Below, piece after piece: positions 6,292 through 13,635 of a DNA stretch of 13,797 nucleotides (position 1 is the first letter of the stretch; every line of letters begins with the position of its first letter). The translations under genes and the position numbers were made by a program. The notes under the pieces were generated by a model. That model was not told the origin of the DNA. It searched no databases and saw only the letters and a program-made list of their open reading frames with translations. The DNA is from Clostridia bacterium. Its GTDB lineage: Bacteria; Bacillota; Clostridia; Oscillospirales; SIG627. The stretch spans positions 1 to 13,797 of the forward strand of contig JAFTEP010000102.1 in NCBI GenBank assembly GCA_017453605.1, in the 5' to 3' direction.

Positions 6292-6789
6292 ATGAAAACA
6301 AAAAACTTCGTTTCGGTCACATCCTCCGACAGATCGATCCGCGTTTCGCCCTCGCTCAGAGCCGATCTCAAAAGGGCGGTCGCGTTCACTCTTGAAAGCG
6401 TCGGCTTCGCTTATCCCGCCGAGGTCTCGGTGACTTTCGTCACTCCCGAAAAGATAAGAGAACTCAACAGTGAATACCGCGGCAAGGACGCCCCGACGGA
6501 CGTTTTGAGCTTTCCCGAGCTCGACGATCCCGCTCATATCGCCGACGCCGACAGAGACTTTTCGCGCGGCGGATGCGTGCTTCTCGGCGACGTCATCCTC
6601 TGCCCCGACGTCATAGCCGCGCAGGCGGGCGATTTTTCGCACACGTACGAACAGGAATGCGTCTATATGACGATCCATTCGGTGCTCCACCTTCTCGGAT
6701 ACGATCACACTTCACCCGCCGACAACGGCGTTCACGAAAAAACACAGGACGAGATCTACAGCCGCTTCGCCGGCGAAAAAAAGGACTGA
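6292..6789 (+). CDS. ybeY: Endoribonuclease YbeY (rRNA maturation factor)
   Basis: 165 residues from the chosen ATG, the normal family size. The zinc-binding signature HSVLHLLGYDH is present, with all three histidines (129, 133, 139). The common HG at its start is HS here, a variant I believe occurs in other Clostridia. The upstream NSEYRGKDAPTDVLSFP (59-75) is also diagnostic. YbeY is a zinc-dependent single-strand endoribonuclease for 16S rRNA 3' maturation and ribosome quality control. The frame is open to a TTG at 6262, adding a lysine-rich 10-residue start without a ribosome site. The ATG at 6292 has an AAGGACGG upstream with rather long spacing, so the start is not certain. It sits between phoH and era, six bases before the latter. 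Confidence 0.93.
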   Translation: MKTKNFVSVTSSDRSIRVSPSLRADLKRAVAFTLESVGFAYPAEVSVTFVTPEKIRELNSEYRGKDAPTDVLSFPELDDPAHIADADRDFSRGGCVLLGDVILCPDVIAAQAGDFSHTYEQECVYMTIHSVLHLLGYDHTSPADNGVHEKTQDEIYSRFAGEKKD

Positions 6790-6795
6790 AAAACC

Positions 6796-7707
6796 ATGAA
6801 CGAAAAGATAGACACGATAGAAAAGAGCTGTTTTGTCGCGATAGTCGGCAGACCCAACGTCGGCAAAAGCACGCTTCTGAACCTTCTGACCGGCGAGAAG
6901 ATCGCCGCCGTCTCCAAAAAGCCCCAGACCACCAGGAGCCGCATCACCGGCATCCTCACCAAAGGCGCCGTGCAGTACGTCTTCTGCGACACCCCGGGTC
7001 TGCATCTGCCCCGCACCAAGCTCGGCGACAGGATGGTAAAAGAGATCGGCACCGCCGTCACCGACGTCGACTGCGTGCTGTTCGTCGTCGAGCCGGAAAA
7101 CGAGATCCATCCGGCGGAAAAGCAGCTTCTGGAGCGCTTCAGGGCGGCTCATAGCCCGGTCATACTCATCATCAACAAGTGCGACGTCTATAAAGGCGAG
7201 ATCATCCCTAAGACGATCGAGCTCTTCGCCTCGCAGTTCGGCTTCGCCGCCGTCATCCCGATCTCGGCTCTGAAAAACGAGAACACCGACGCGATCTTCA
7301 CTGAGCTCGAGCCCTTTATCTCCGAGGGCGGCTGGCTCTTCCCCTCGGATATGATCACCGATCAGCCCGAGCGCGTGATCGCCGCCGAGACGATCCGCGA
7401 GAAGCTTTTAAGGCTCCTCGACAAGGAGGTCCCTCACGGGATCGCCGTCGTCATCGAGGGCTTCGAGGACGTCAGGGGACACCTTCTGAAGATCCGCGCG
7501 GAGATCTACTGCGAAAAGGAATCCCACAAGAAGATCATCATCGGCAGGGACGGCGCGATGCTGAAGAAGGTCGGCACATACGCGAGAGAGGACTTGGAAG
7601 CTTTCTTCGGAGTCAAGGTCGCGCTCGATCTCTGGGTGAAGGTCAAGGAAAACTGGAGGGACAACGAAAACCTTCTCAACAGCTTCGGCTTCCCCGGAAA
7701 GGACTGA
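6796..7707 (+). CDS. era: GTPase Era
   Basis: 303 residues, full length. GTPase motifs in order: G1 GRPNVGKS (18-25), the QTTRSRI switch region (44-50), G3 DTPG (65-68), G4 NKCD (127-130) and G5 SAL (157-159). The C-terminal KH domain has the conserved GRDGAMLKKVGTYAREDLE stretch and ends with VKVKENWRDNENLLNSFGF. Era binds 16S rRNA near the anti-Shine-Dalgarno end and assists assembly of the small ribosomal subunit at the inner membrane face. ATG follows the ybeY stop by six bases, with AAGGA further upstream. The adjacent ybeY acts on the same rRNA end, which fits co-expression. Confidence 0.97.
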   Translation: MNEKIDTIEKSCFVAIVGRPNVGKSTLLNLLTGEKIAAVSKKPQTTRSRITGILTKGAVQYVFCDTPGLHLPRTKLGDRMVKEIGTAVTDVDCVLFVVEPENEIHPAEKQLLERFRAAHSPVILIINKCDVYKGEIIPKTIELFASQFGFAAVIPISALKNENTDAIFTELEPFISEGGWLFPSDMITDQPERVIAAETIREKLLRLLDKEVPHGIAVVIEGFEDVRGHLLKIRAEIYCEKESHKKIIIGRDGAMLKKVGTYAREDLEAFFGVKVALDLWVKVKENWRDNENLLNSFGFPGKD

Positions 7708-7708
7708 A

Positions 7709-8464
7709 ATGCTCCTCACCGTCAACGGACTGGTCGTGCGGACCCTCAAGCTCGGTGATTTCGACCGCCTCGTGACAGTCATCACCGAGACCGAGGGAAA
7801 ACTGACCTTCAAGGCCTGCGGGATAAACTCTTTAAAAAACAAGAACTCCGCCGCCTGTGCGCTCTTCACCTATTCCGAGTTCGTGCTCAAAAAAAACGGC
7901 GACAGCTTTTATCTGTCCCGGTCCTCGCCGCTGTTTTTCCCGCTGAGGCGGGGCTGCGATCTGTTGAGGCTCTCGCTGGCGGGATATTTCACTCAGCTTG
8001 CCGCCGACACCTCATACGACCGCGAAAGCACCGCTCAGGTCCTGAAGCTTCTGACGAACGCTCTGGTCGTCATTTCAAAAAACGACCGCGAGCCCGATCT
8101 TATCAAGGCGGTCTTCGAGCTGAGGCTTCTCACCGCCCTCGGATTCGCCCCGCTCCTTGACGGCTGCGGAGTCTGCGGCTGCGAGCCGGGCGGAAAGGAC
8201 GGCTTCTTCTTCGACCCTCTGGGCGGCGACATCGTCTGTCCCGACTGCGCCAAGGAGGACGGCTTGAAAATATCAAGAGACTGCGTCCTCCTCATGAAGC
8301 GCAGCGTCGAGAGCGACGAGAAGAGCGCCTACGCCGTCACCGTCAGCGGACCTCTGCTCGAAGAGTTCGCGGACGTCAGCGAGAGATTTCTTCTCGCACA
8401 GCTCGAAAAAAGATACGACACGCTCGATTTTTACAGAGAGGCAAAAGAACTGACAAAAAAATGA
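7709..8464 (+). CDS. recO: DNA repair protein RecO
   Basis: 251 residues, typical length. The N-terminal OB-fold shows the usual NGLVVRTLKLGDFDRLVTVIT (6-26) and KLTFKACGINSLKNKNSA (31-48). The C-terminal helical domain carries a four-cysteine zinc site, C153-x2-C156 and C177-x2-C180. RecO loads RecA with RecR in the RecFOR pathway for gap repair. The ATG lies one base after the era stop, with GGAAAGGA upstream. Its own last four bases overlap the mutS2 start. Confidence 0.95.
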   Translation: MLLTVNGLVVRTLKLGDFDRLVTVITETEGKLTFKACGINSLKNKNSAACALFTYSEFVLKKNGDSFYLSRSSPLFFPLRRGCDLLRLSLAGYFTQLAADTSYDRESTAQVLKLLTNALVVISKNDREPDLIKAVFELRLLTALGFAPLLDGCGVCGCEPGGKDGFFFDPLGGDIVCPDCAKEDGLKISRDCVLLMKRSVESDEKSAYAVTVSGPLLEEFADVSERFLLAQLEKRYDTLDFYREAKELTKK

Positions 8465-10839
8465 ACGAATTCAAAAAAGCGATCAAGACTCTCGAATTTG
8501 ACCGGATCCTTTCTCAGCTTTCGGAATGCTGCGATCTTGAAAGCGGCAGAAACAAGATCCTTTCTCTCACCCCCTCCTCCGACAGGCGCGAAGTCGCGCG
8601 TCAGCTCAGCCTGACCTCGGAGGCGAAAACGCTCCTCGCGACCGGCAGAAAGCCCATGCTCTACACCCACGTTTCGGTCCCGGATATCTTGGAGCGCGCC
8701 GGGAAGGGAGCGATCCTCACCGGGCAGGAGCTTCTGAGGATAGCTTCGCTCCTCGCGAGCGCCGCCTCCGTCAAGGCTCTCGGAGAACAGACTTCCGGCG
8801 AGGGAGTTCTCGGCCCGGTCCTTTCGAGGCTGATCCCCGACAAGGCGTTTGAAGCAGAGATCAGGCGGATCGTCCTCAGCGAGGACCAGATCGCCGACGA
8901 CGCCAGCCCGGAGCTTTATTCCATAAGAAAAAAGATCAACTCTTCGAATCTCAAGATCCGCGAGAACCTTCAGAAATACATTTCCGGTTCAATGGGAGCC
9001 TTTCTTCAGGAGAACATCATCACGACCCGGAACGGCAGATACGTCATCCCGGTCAAGGTCGAATACCGCAACGCCGTCAAGGGCATGGTACACGACACCT
9101 CCGCTTCCGGCTCTACTGTGTTCATCGAGCCCGCGTCAGTGGTCGAACTCAACAACCAGATCCGCATCCTCGAGAGCGAGCAGGCAAGAGAGATCGAAAA
9201 GATCCTCAGGACTCTCTCGGCTGAAGTCGATTCCCGCTCGGAAGCCCTGGCTCTCGACGACTACAACGTCACCGAACTATCCGTCATCTTCGCGAAGGCT
9301 GAGTACGCGTTCAGGCTCGACGCCTCCTCTCCGATCCTCGACGAGGGCTTCAGACTGCGCTTCGAGAAGGCTCGCCATCCGCTCGTCGCCAAAGACAGGG
9401 TCGTGCCGATCAACGTGTCTCTCGGCTTCGATTTCGACGCCCTTGTCATCACCGGCCCCAACACCGGCGGCAAGACCGTCACCCTCAAGACCGTCGGGCT
9501 TCTGTCGATGATGGTGCAGACCGGTATGCAGATCCCCGTCGCGGAGGGCTCGGTCGCCTGCGTCTTCAGGGACGTCCTCGCCGACATCGGCGACGAACAG
9601 TCGATCGAGCAGTCGCTCTCCACTTTCTCTTCCCATATGGTCACGATCATAGATATGATCCAGCGCTGCGGCGAAGGGACGCTGTGCCTCTTCGACGAGC
9701 TCGGCGCGGGCACGGATCCCGTCGAGGGCGCGGCGCTCGCGGTGTCCATCCTCGAGCACGTCCGCTCGCGCGGCTCGAAGCTCATGGCGACCACTCACTA
9801 CGCGGAGCTCAAGACCTACGCGCTCGAGGCCGAGCACGTCGAGAACGCCTCCTGCGAGTTCGACGTCAACACTCTCCGCCCGACCTACAGACTCATCATC
9901 GGTACCCCCGGCAGATCTAACGCGTTTCTGATCGCCAAGCGCCTCGGGCTCCCGGAGGACATCATCGAGAACGCCTCCGGCAGGATCAGCTCCGACAGCC
10001 TCAAATTCGAACAGCTCGTCGAAAAGCTCGAGACGGACCGGATCGAAATGGAGCGCCTCAGAGAAGAGGCGAGAAGAGACCGCGAAGAGACCGAGAAGAT
10101 GAAGAACGAGGCTCTGAGCGAACGCGAAAGGCTCCTCGCCTTCGCCGAGAAGGAGTCCGAGCGCGCCAAGAAGGAAGCGGCAAGGCTCGTCCTGACCGCC
10201 AAGCGCGAGAGCGACGAGGTGTTCAGAGAGCTCGAAAAATTAAAGAACGCAAAAGAAAAGGAGCTTCTTGCCGCCGATCTCGAAAAGCAGAGGGATCAGG
10301 TCAGGAACAGGCTCCGCGGCATCGAGACGCAGAGCGAGGACCTCTCGGTCCGCGACGAGAGCGACTCCGATTACGTCCTGCCGAGACCTCTCGTCGCAGG
10401 CGACAGGGTCATCATCGCCGCCACCGGCAGGGAGGGCGTCGTCGAGAAGATCTCCGGCGACACCGCGAACGTTCTCGTCGGGAGCATCCGCACCCGCATC
10501 CCCGTCAAAAAGCTTCGTCTCGTCACCGGGCTTTCCCCGCAGAAAAAGACCTCTCAGGGGCTCAGGCGGACCTCCGTTTCACCGCGGACCAATTCCGGCG
10601 CCGAGATCGATCTCAGGGGCGAAATGGCGGACGACGCGATAATCCTTTTGGACAAGTTCATCGACAGTTCCGTCCTCTCCGGGCTCGAACAGATCACGGT
10701 CATCCACGGCAAGGGCACCGGCGCTCTGAGGGCGGCGGTCGGAAGGTTTCTCAAGGGCGACAAGCGCGTGAAAGCGAGCCGTCCGGGCGCCTATGGAGAG
10801 GGAGACAGCGGCGTGACGGTCGTTTTGCTCAAAAATTAA
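8461..10839 (+). CDS. mutS2: Endonuclease MutS2 (RqcU-type, with Smr domain)
   Basis: 792 residues, standard for MutS2. The MutS-like core has an ATPase with Walker A GPNTGGKT (332-339), Walker B CLFDELGAGTDP (409-420) and the ATTHYAELK segment (443-451). A long charged coiled coil spans about 515-620, a KOW-like region with GDRVIIAATGREG lies at 647-659, and a complete C-terminal Smr domain (714-792) carries EIDLRG (715-720) and HGKGTG (749-754). The mismatch-recognition domain of MutS is absent, as in all MutS2. Family members suppress recombination or, in Bacillus, bind and split collided ribosomes; both are ATPase functions. ATGA overlap with recO gives tight coupling. Intact nuclease-type DLRG suggests the Smr part is active. 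Confidence 0.96.
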   Translation: MNEFKKAIKTLEFDRILSQLSECCDLESGRNKILSLTPSSDRREVARQLSLTSEAKTLLATGRKPMLYTHVSVPDILERAGKGAILTGQELLRIASLLASAASVKALGEQTSGEGVLGPVLSRLIPDKAFEAEIRRIVLSEDQIADDASPELYSIRKKINSSNLKIRENLQKYISGSMGAFLQENIITTRNGRYVIPVKVEYRNAVKGMVHDTSASGSTVFIEPASVVELNNQIRILESEQAREIEKILRTLSAEVDSRSEALALDDYNVTELSVIFAKAEYAFRLDASSPILDEGFRLRFEKARHPLVAKDRVVPINVSLGFDFDALVITGPNTGGKTVTLKTVGLLSMMVQTGMQIPVAEGSVACVFRDVLADIGDEQSIEQSLSTFSSHMVTIIDMIQRCGEGTLCLFDELGAGTDPVEGAALAVSILEHVRSRGSKLMATTHYAELKTYALEAEHVENASCEFDVNTLRPTYRLIIGTPGRSNAFLIAKRLGLPEDIIENASGRISSDSLKFEQLVEKLETDRIEMERLREEARRDREETEKMKNEALSERERLLAFAEKESERAKKEAARLVLTAKRESDEVFRELEKLKNAKEKELLAADLEKQRDQVRNRLRGIETQSEDLSVRDESDSDYVLPRPLVAGDRVIIAATGREGVVEKISGDTANVLVGSIRTRIPVKKLRLVTGLSPQKKTSQGLRRTSVSPRTNSGAEIDLRGEMADDAIILLDKFIDSSVLSGLEQITVIHGKGTGALRAAVGRFLKGDKRVKASRPGAYGEGDSGVTVVLLKN

Positions 10840-10871
10840 AGGGATTTTTGTCGCATCCTTCGGCTTTTTTT
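10839..10871 (+). terminator. Probable weak intrinsic terminator after mutS2
   Basis: AAGGGAT (10839-10845) can pair with ATCCTT (10855-10860) with one bulged G, followed by CGGC and a run of seven T (10865-10871). The stem is short, so only modest termination is expected, but it lies directly at the stop codon of the last gene of the operon. Confidence 0.45.
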
Positions 10872-11076
10872 ATTCCGGTACACCGCAGGTTGTGGATTCT
10901 TCGTCCCCGAAACACAAGCCGGTTGTCGTTGTGCACAAAATCTTCATCTCCCGCGGCGGTCGTTTTTGCGGCTCCCGAACGGCTTTTTGTCTTGTGACGG
11001 ACTAAAAAGACAACGAATAAGGGAAAAATCCGGCGTTTTTTCCGATCTTCTCCTTTTCGGGGAAACGCCGCCTGAT
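10872..11076. other. Intergenic stretch before the SleB-type gene, no gene recognised
   Basis: The 205 bases between the mutS2 terminator and the next promoter hold no supportable coding region. I see no T-box, riboswitch or tRNA-like pattern. A minus-strand open frame crosses it but has no ribosome site and runs into the end of mutS2. The main structure is the hairpin at 11031-11070. A weaker stem with CTTTTT (10983-10988) against AAAAAG (11004-11009) lies before it. Confidence 0.6.
11031..11070. other. Long interrupted hairpin just upstream of the sleB-like promoter
   Basis: CGGCGTTT (11031-11038) pairs perfectly with AAACGCCG (11063-11070), and inner CCG/CGG bases extend the stem. On the minus strand it is followed by GATTTTTCCC, so it could end minus-strand transcription. 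On the plus strand it ends six bases before a -35 box and has no T-run. A regulator-binding site or a transcription insulator are alternatives. Confidence 0.4.
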
Positions 11077-11105
11077 TTGACAAAATCAAGGAAGTTGTAT
11101 ATAAT
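11077..11105 (+). promoter_or_regulatory. Perfect-consensus sigma-A promoter
   Basis: TTGACA (11077-11082), a 17-base spacer and TATAAT (11100-11105) match the vegetative consensus at every box position. The start should fall near 11109-11116. It drives whatever lies downstream: the SleB-type hydrolase at 11209 and/or a very short RNA ending at the T-run near 11157. It indicates vegetative rather than forespore-specific transcription. Confidence 0.88.
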
Positions 11106-11106
11106 T

Positions 11107-11157
11107 AAGCTCCCGATAAGCGCCGAAGTGTTTTCGCGCGCCGAACGGGAGCTTTTT
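11107..11157 (+). promoter_or_regulatory. Promoter-proximal inverted repeat with T-run: attenuator, short RNA terminator or operator
   Basis: AAGCTCCCG (11107-11115) and CGGGAGCTT (11146-11154) form a perfect 9-base stem around a 30-base insert that can itself pair (GCGC at 11120-11123 with GCGC at 11136-11139). TTTTT ends the structure (11153-11157). It lies immediately after the -10 box. If transcription starts by about 11109 it yields a terminator about 45 bases into the leader. If it starts later, the repeat works only as DNA, for example as an operator. Confidence 0.55.
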
Positions 11158-11208
11158 AAAAGAAATTTTCACTTTTTTGATTTGTAAAAGGAGTTTTTTA
11201 AAAAAAGA

Positions 11209-11901
11209 ATGCACGGCATAAAGCTTATCACTCAGATGGTCTTTTTGCTCCTGTATTTCATCACGCCTCACCCGACCGAAGCCGCGCCGGAGCCCCGGGT
11301 ATACCGGGACATCAGCTTCACGGACGACACCCTCGGCGGTTTCTTCCGCGAGCTGAAGCAGCCGACGTTCAGCATCGAGTTCGATGCGATGGAAGCCTCG
11401 CCCTCCGACAGTGAGTCCGGAGCCATAGAATGGGACGACAAATACGAGACTCCCGACCAGAGCGGCAAGGCGCTCATTTCCTCGAAGGGATATGAGATCA
11501 TCGACGGTCCGTACAAGGGCATCTTCGTTTCCGCCGAGGAAGTGGAGATGATGGAGTGTGTGGTACAGAGAGAGACCGGAGGCTCTATCGAGCACAGAAG
11601 GATCATAGCGCAGGTCATCCTGAACCGGGTCGCTGATCCGCATTTTCCCAACACCGTCGAGGCGGTACTTACAGCGCCGAGACAGTTCTCGACGATCTCA
11701 AACTACTACACCAAAAAGAGACCGCCCGACGATACCACAAAGCAGGCGGTATACGAAGTCCTCACCGGGACCTGCGGCTTCAATTCCGGCGGAGCGCTCT
11801 ATTTCTACGATCCGAGATACGCCGCCGCAAATCTCGCCAACTGGTTCGAGACCGATCTCGAATTCGTCTTCGAGTTCGAGAGCCACAGATTCTTCAAGTA
11901 A
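11209..11901 (+). CDS. SleB-type cell-wall hydrolase (Hydrolase_2 domain), secreted
   Basis: 230 residues. A signal peptide is evident: MHGIKLITQMVFLLLYFITP followed by HPTEAA, with likely cleavage near residue 26. A low-complexity acidic linker (about 35-90) leads to the SleB catalytic domain: FVSAEEVEMMECVVQRETGG (107-125) with the conserved catalytic-type Glu122, then IIAQVILNRV (132-141), PRQFS (157-161), GALYFYDP (195-202) and a C-terminal SHRFF. Members are lytic transglycosylases on peptidoglycan, best known for cortex lysis in germinating spores. There is no peptidoglycan-binding repeat before the domain, and the upstream promoter is vegetative, so a wall-remodelling role is as likely as germination. 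The AAAGGAG (11187-11193) lies 15 bases before the ATG, unusually far, with T6A7 between. Confidence 0.88.
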   Translation: MHGIKLITQMVFLLLYFITPHPTEAAPEPRVYRDISFTDDTLGGFFRELKQPTFSIEFDAMEASPSDSESGAIEWDDKYETPDQSGKALISSKGYEIIDGPYKGIFVSAEEVEMMECVVQRETGGSIEHRRIIAQVILNRVADPHFPNTVEAVLTAPRQFSTISNYYTKKRPPDDTTKQAVYEVLTGTCGFNSGGALYFYDPRYAAANLANWFETDLEFVFEFESHRFFK

Positions 11902-11906
11902 AAAAT

Positions 11907-11942
11907 AACGGAGCTTTGAGCGATCAGAGCTCCGTTTTTTTT
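11907..11942 (+). terminator. Strong rho-independent terminator after the SleB-type gene
   Basis: AACGGAGCT (11907-11915) and AGCTCCGTT (11928-11936) form a perfect 9-base stem, extended inward by four pairs (one G-T) to a GCGA loop. Eight T follow (11935-11942). It begins six bases after the stop codon and separates this gene from the malic enzyme unit. Confidence 0.95.
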
Positions 11943-11994
11943 CGGGTTTTTGCGGATTTTTTTGAAAAAATCAGTGGATTTTCGCGGCAAATTG

Positions 11995-12003
11995 TGATAA
12001 AAT
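11995..12003 (+). promoter_or_regulatory. Candidate extended -10 promoter for the malic enzyme unit
   Basis: TGATAAAAT gives an extended -10 (TG-n-TAAAAT) in an AT-rich stretch. The -35 position is poor (TGGATT at 17 bases). The leader to the ATG at 12063 is about 50 bases and contains a weak ATGAT/ATCAT stem (12025-12048), ending with AAGGTG as ribosome site. Confidence 0.5.
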
Positions 12004-12062
12004 TAAGCGAAAACATCAGAAATTATGATTTTTCAAAAAATTTATCATTTTAAGGTGAAAAA

Positions 12063-13235
12063 ATGGATATTAAAGCCGAAGCACTTCAAAAACACTACGA
12101 ATGGAAAGGAAAGATCGAGGTCAAAGCCCGCGCGGGCGTGAAAAACTCTCACGATCTTTCCGTCGCATACACACCCGGCGTCGCCGAGCCCTGCCTTGAG
12201 ATCCAGAAAGACTATCTCAAGTCCTTCGATCTGACACGCCGCTCGAATCTGATCGCCGTCGTGACCGACGGTTCTGCCGTCCTCGGTCTGGGGAACATCG
12301 GTCCCGAGGCGGGGATGCCGGTCATGGAGGGCAAGTGCGTGCTATTCAAGGAGTTCGCCGACGTCGACGCCTTCCCGATCTGCGTCAGATCCAACGACGT
12401 CGACGAGATCGTCGACACCGTCTGGAGGATCTCCGGCAGCTTCGGCGGCATCAACCTCGAGGATATCGCCGCTCCCCGCTGCTTCGAGATCGAAAAGAGG
12501 CTCAAGGAGCGCTGCGACATCCCGGTTTTCCACGACGATCAGCACGGCACCGCGATCTGCGTCGCCGCCGCTTTGATAAACGCCCTCAGGCTCGCCGGCA
12601 AAAATATCGAAGACATAAAGCTCGTCATCAGCGGGGCCGGAGCCGCCGGCACCGCGATCGGTCTGTTTCTGATGCGGCTCGGACTGAAAAACCTCATCGT
12701 CACGAACCGCTCCGGCGCGATCTGGGACGGCAAGCCCGGTCTCAGCGAGGCTCAGGCCGATCTTGCCCGCGTCACCAACCCCGACCGCGAAAAGGGGACA
12801 CTCGCGGACGTCCTCAAGGGCGCGGACGCCTTCGTCGGCGTCTCCGGCCCCGGGATCGTCACCCGTGAAATGGTCTCGACCATGAAGCCCGGCGCGATCG
12901 TCTTCGCGCTCGCGAACCCCGTCCCGGAGATCATGCCGGACGAGGCGAAATCAGGAGGCGCGGCGATTGTGGGCACCGGCAGATCGGATTTTGCCAATCA
13001 GATCAACAACGTCCTCGCGTTCCCGGGCATCTTCCGCGGAGCGCTCGACGTCAGGGCGTCCGACATAAACGGCGAAATGGAGATCGCGGCGGCGAAGGCT
13101 CTCGCGCATCTGGTCTCCGAGGACGAGCTTTGCCCCGATTACGTCCTGCCCAAGGCTTTCGATCCGAGGGTCGCGCCCGCCGTCGCAAAGGCGGTCGCCG
13201 AGGCGGCGAGAAGGAGCAAAGTTGCGCGCGTCTGA
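12063..13235 (+). CDS. Malic enzyme (NAD(P)-dependent, short bacterial form)
   Basis: 390 residues, the short bacterial malic enzyme without the phosphotransacetylase-like extension. It oxidatively decarboxylates malate to pyruvate and CO2 with reduction of NAD or NADP. Visible landmarks: AYTPGVAEPC (35-44) with the catalytic Tyr36, VTDGSAVLGLGNIGPEAGMP (67-86), EGKCVLFK with catalytic Lys91 (89-96), the metal site NLEDIAAP (131-138) with FHDDQHGTA (156-164), and the dinucleotide loop GAGAAG (191-196). ANPVPEIMPDEA in the last third is also typical. I cannot decide the cofactor from sequence. It has its own upstream terminator and candidate promoter, so it starts a new unit that continues into the next two genes. 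Confidence 0.96.
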   Translation: MDIKAEALQKHYEWKGKIEVKARAGVKNSHDLSVAYTPGVAEPCLEIQKDYLKSFDLTRRSNLIAVVTDGSAVLGLGNIGPEAGMPVMEGKCVLFKEFADVDAFPICVRSNDVDEIVDTVWRISGSFGGINLEDIAAPRCFEIEKRLKERCDIPVFHDDQHGTAICVAAALINALRLAGKNIEDIKLVISGAGAAGTAIGLFLMRLGLKNLIVTNRSGAIWDGKPGLSEAQADLARVTNPDREKGTLADVLKGADAFVGVSGPGIVTREMVSTMKPGAIVFALANPVPEIMPDEAKSGGAAIVGTGRSDFANQINNVLAFPGIFRGALDVRASDINGEMEIAAAKALAHLVSEDELCPDYVLPKAFDPRVAPAVAKAVAEAARRSKVARV

Positions 13236-13617
13236 CGCTCTTATCGCTCTTATCCAGCTGACCTGGGGCTTCTTTCAGAGCCTGGCGGGATTTATAGCGT
13301 TCTTATTTACAAAAAAAGAGCGCATGTTCTTCCGCCGCGGTTCTCTGGTCACCCGCTGGGCGAGGGGAGGCGGACTTTCTCTCGGTTTCTTCGTCTTCGT
13401 CGACGACGATTCCGACAGGGACCTTGTCGCTCACGAACTGGGGCACAGCGTCCAGTCGCTTTTCCTCGGTCCTCTGTATCTTCCCGTCGTCGGGCTCCCG
13501 TCGCTTTTGTGGGCGGGTCTCCCGGCGTGCCGGAGATCGAGAAGAAAAAAGAAAAAGAGCTACTATTCGTTTTACACCGAACGCTGGGCGGACCGCCTCG
13601 GCGGCGTCAGGCGTTAA
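13222..13617 (+). CDS. Small membrane protein with HELGH zinc-metallopeptidase-like motif
   Basis: 131 residues. A hydrophobic N-terminal segment (7-29) precedes a short basic loop, then VFVDDDSDRDLVAHELGHSV (58-77) with HELGH at 71-75, the HExxH zinc-site form. A second hydrophobic stretch (80-101), a very basic cluster (104-112) and FYTERWAD (117-124) follow; Glu120 could be a third zinc ligand. This arrangement recalls uncharacterised bacterial proteins with HE-x-GH...GPLYL...G-PS and a late TE motif, of unknown function; peptidase activity is inferred. The start is TTG, but it has AGAAGGAG five bases upstream and overlaps the malic enzyme end by 14 bases, supporting translation. Confidence 0.75.
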   Translation: MRASDALIALIQLTWGFFQSLAGFIAFLFTKKERMFFRRGSLVTRWARGGGLSLGFFVFVDDDSDRDLVAHELGHSVQSLFLGPLYLPVVGLPSLLWAGLPACRRSRRKKKKSYYSFYTERWADRLGGVRR

Positions 13618-13635
13618 AAGATCGGAGAATTTATC

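Noticed and set aside
10829..11089. Minus-strand open frame of 86 codons in the mutS2-sleB gap
   Set aside because: It overlaps the end of mutS2, crosses the terminator, hairpin and promoter, has no ribosome site, and its product has no recognisable domain.
10840..11208. T-box, riboswitch or tRNA in the 369-base gap
   Set aside because: No T-box sequence, no known aptamer core and no cloverleaf could be found. Only hairpins, a promoter and a T-run are supportable.
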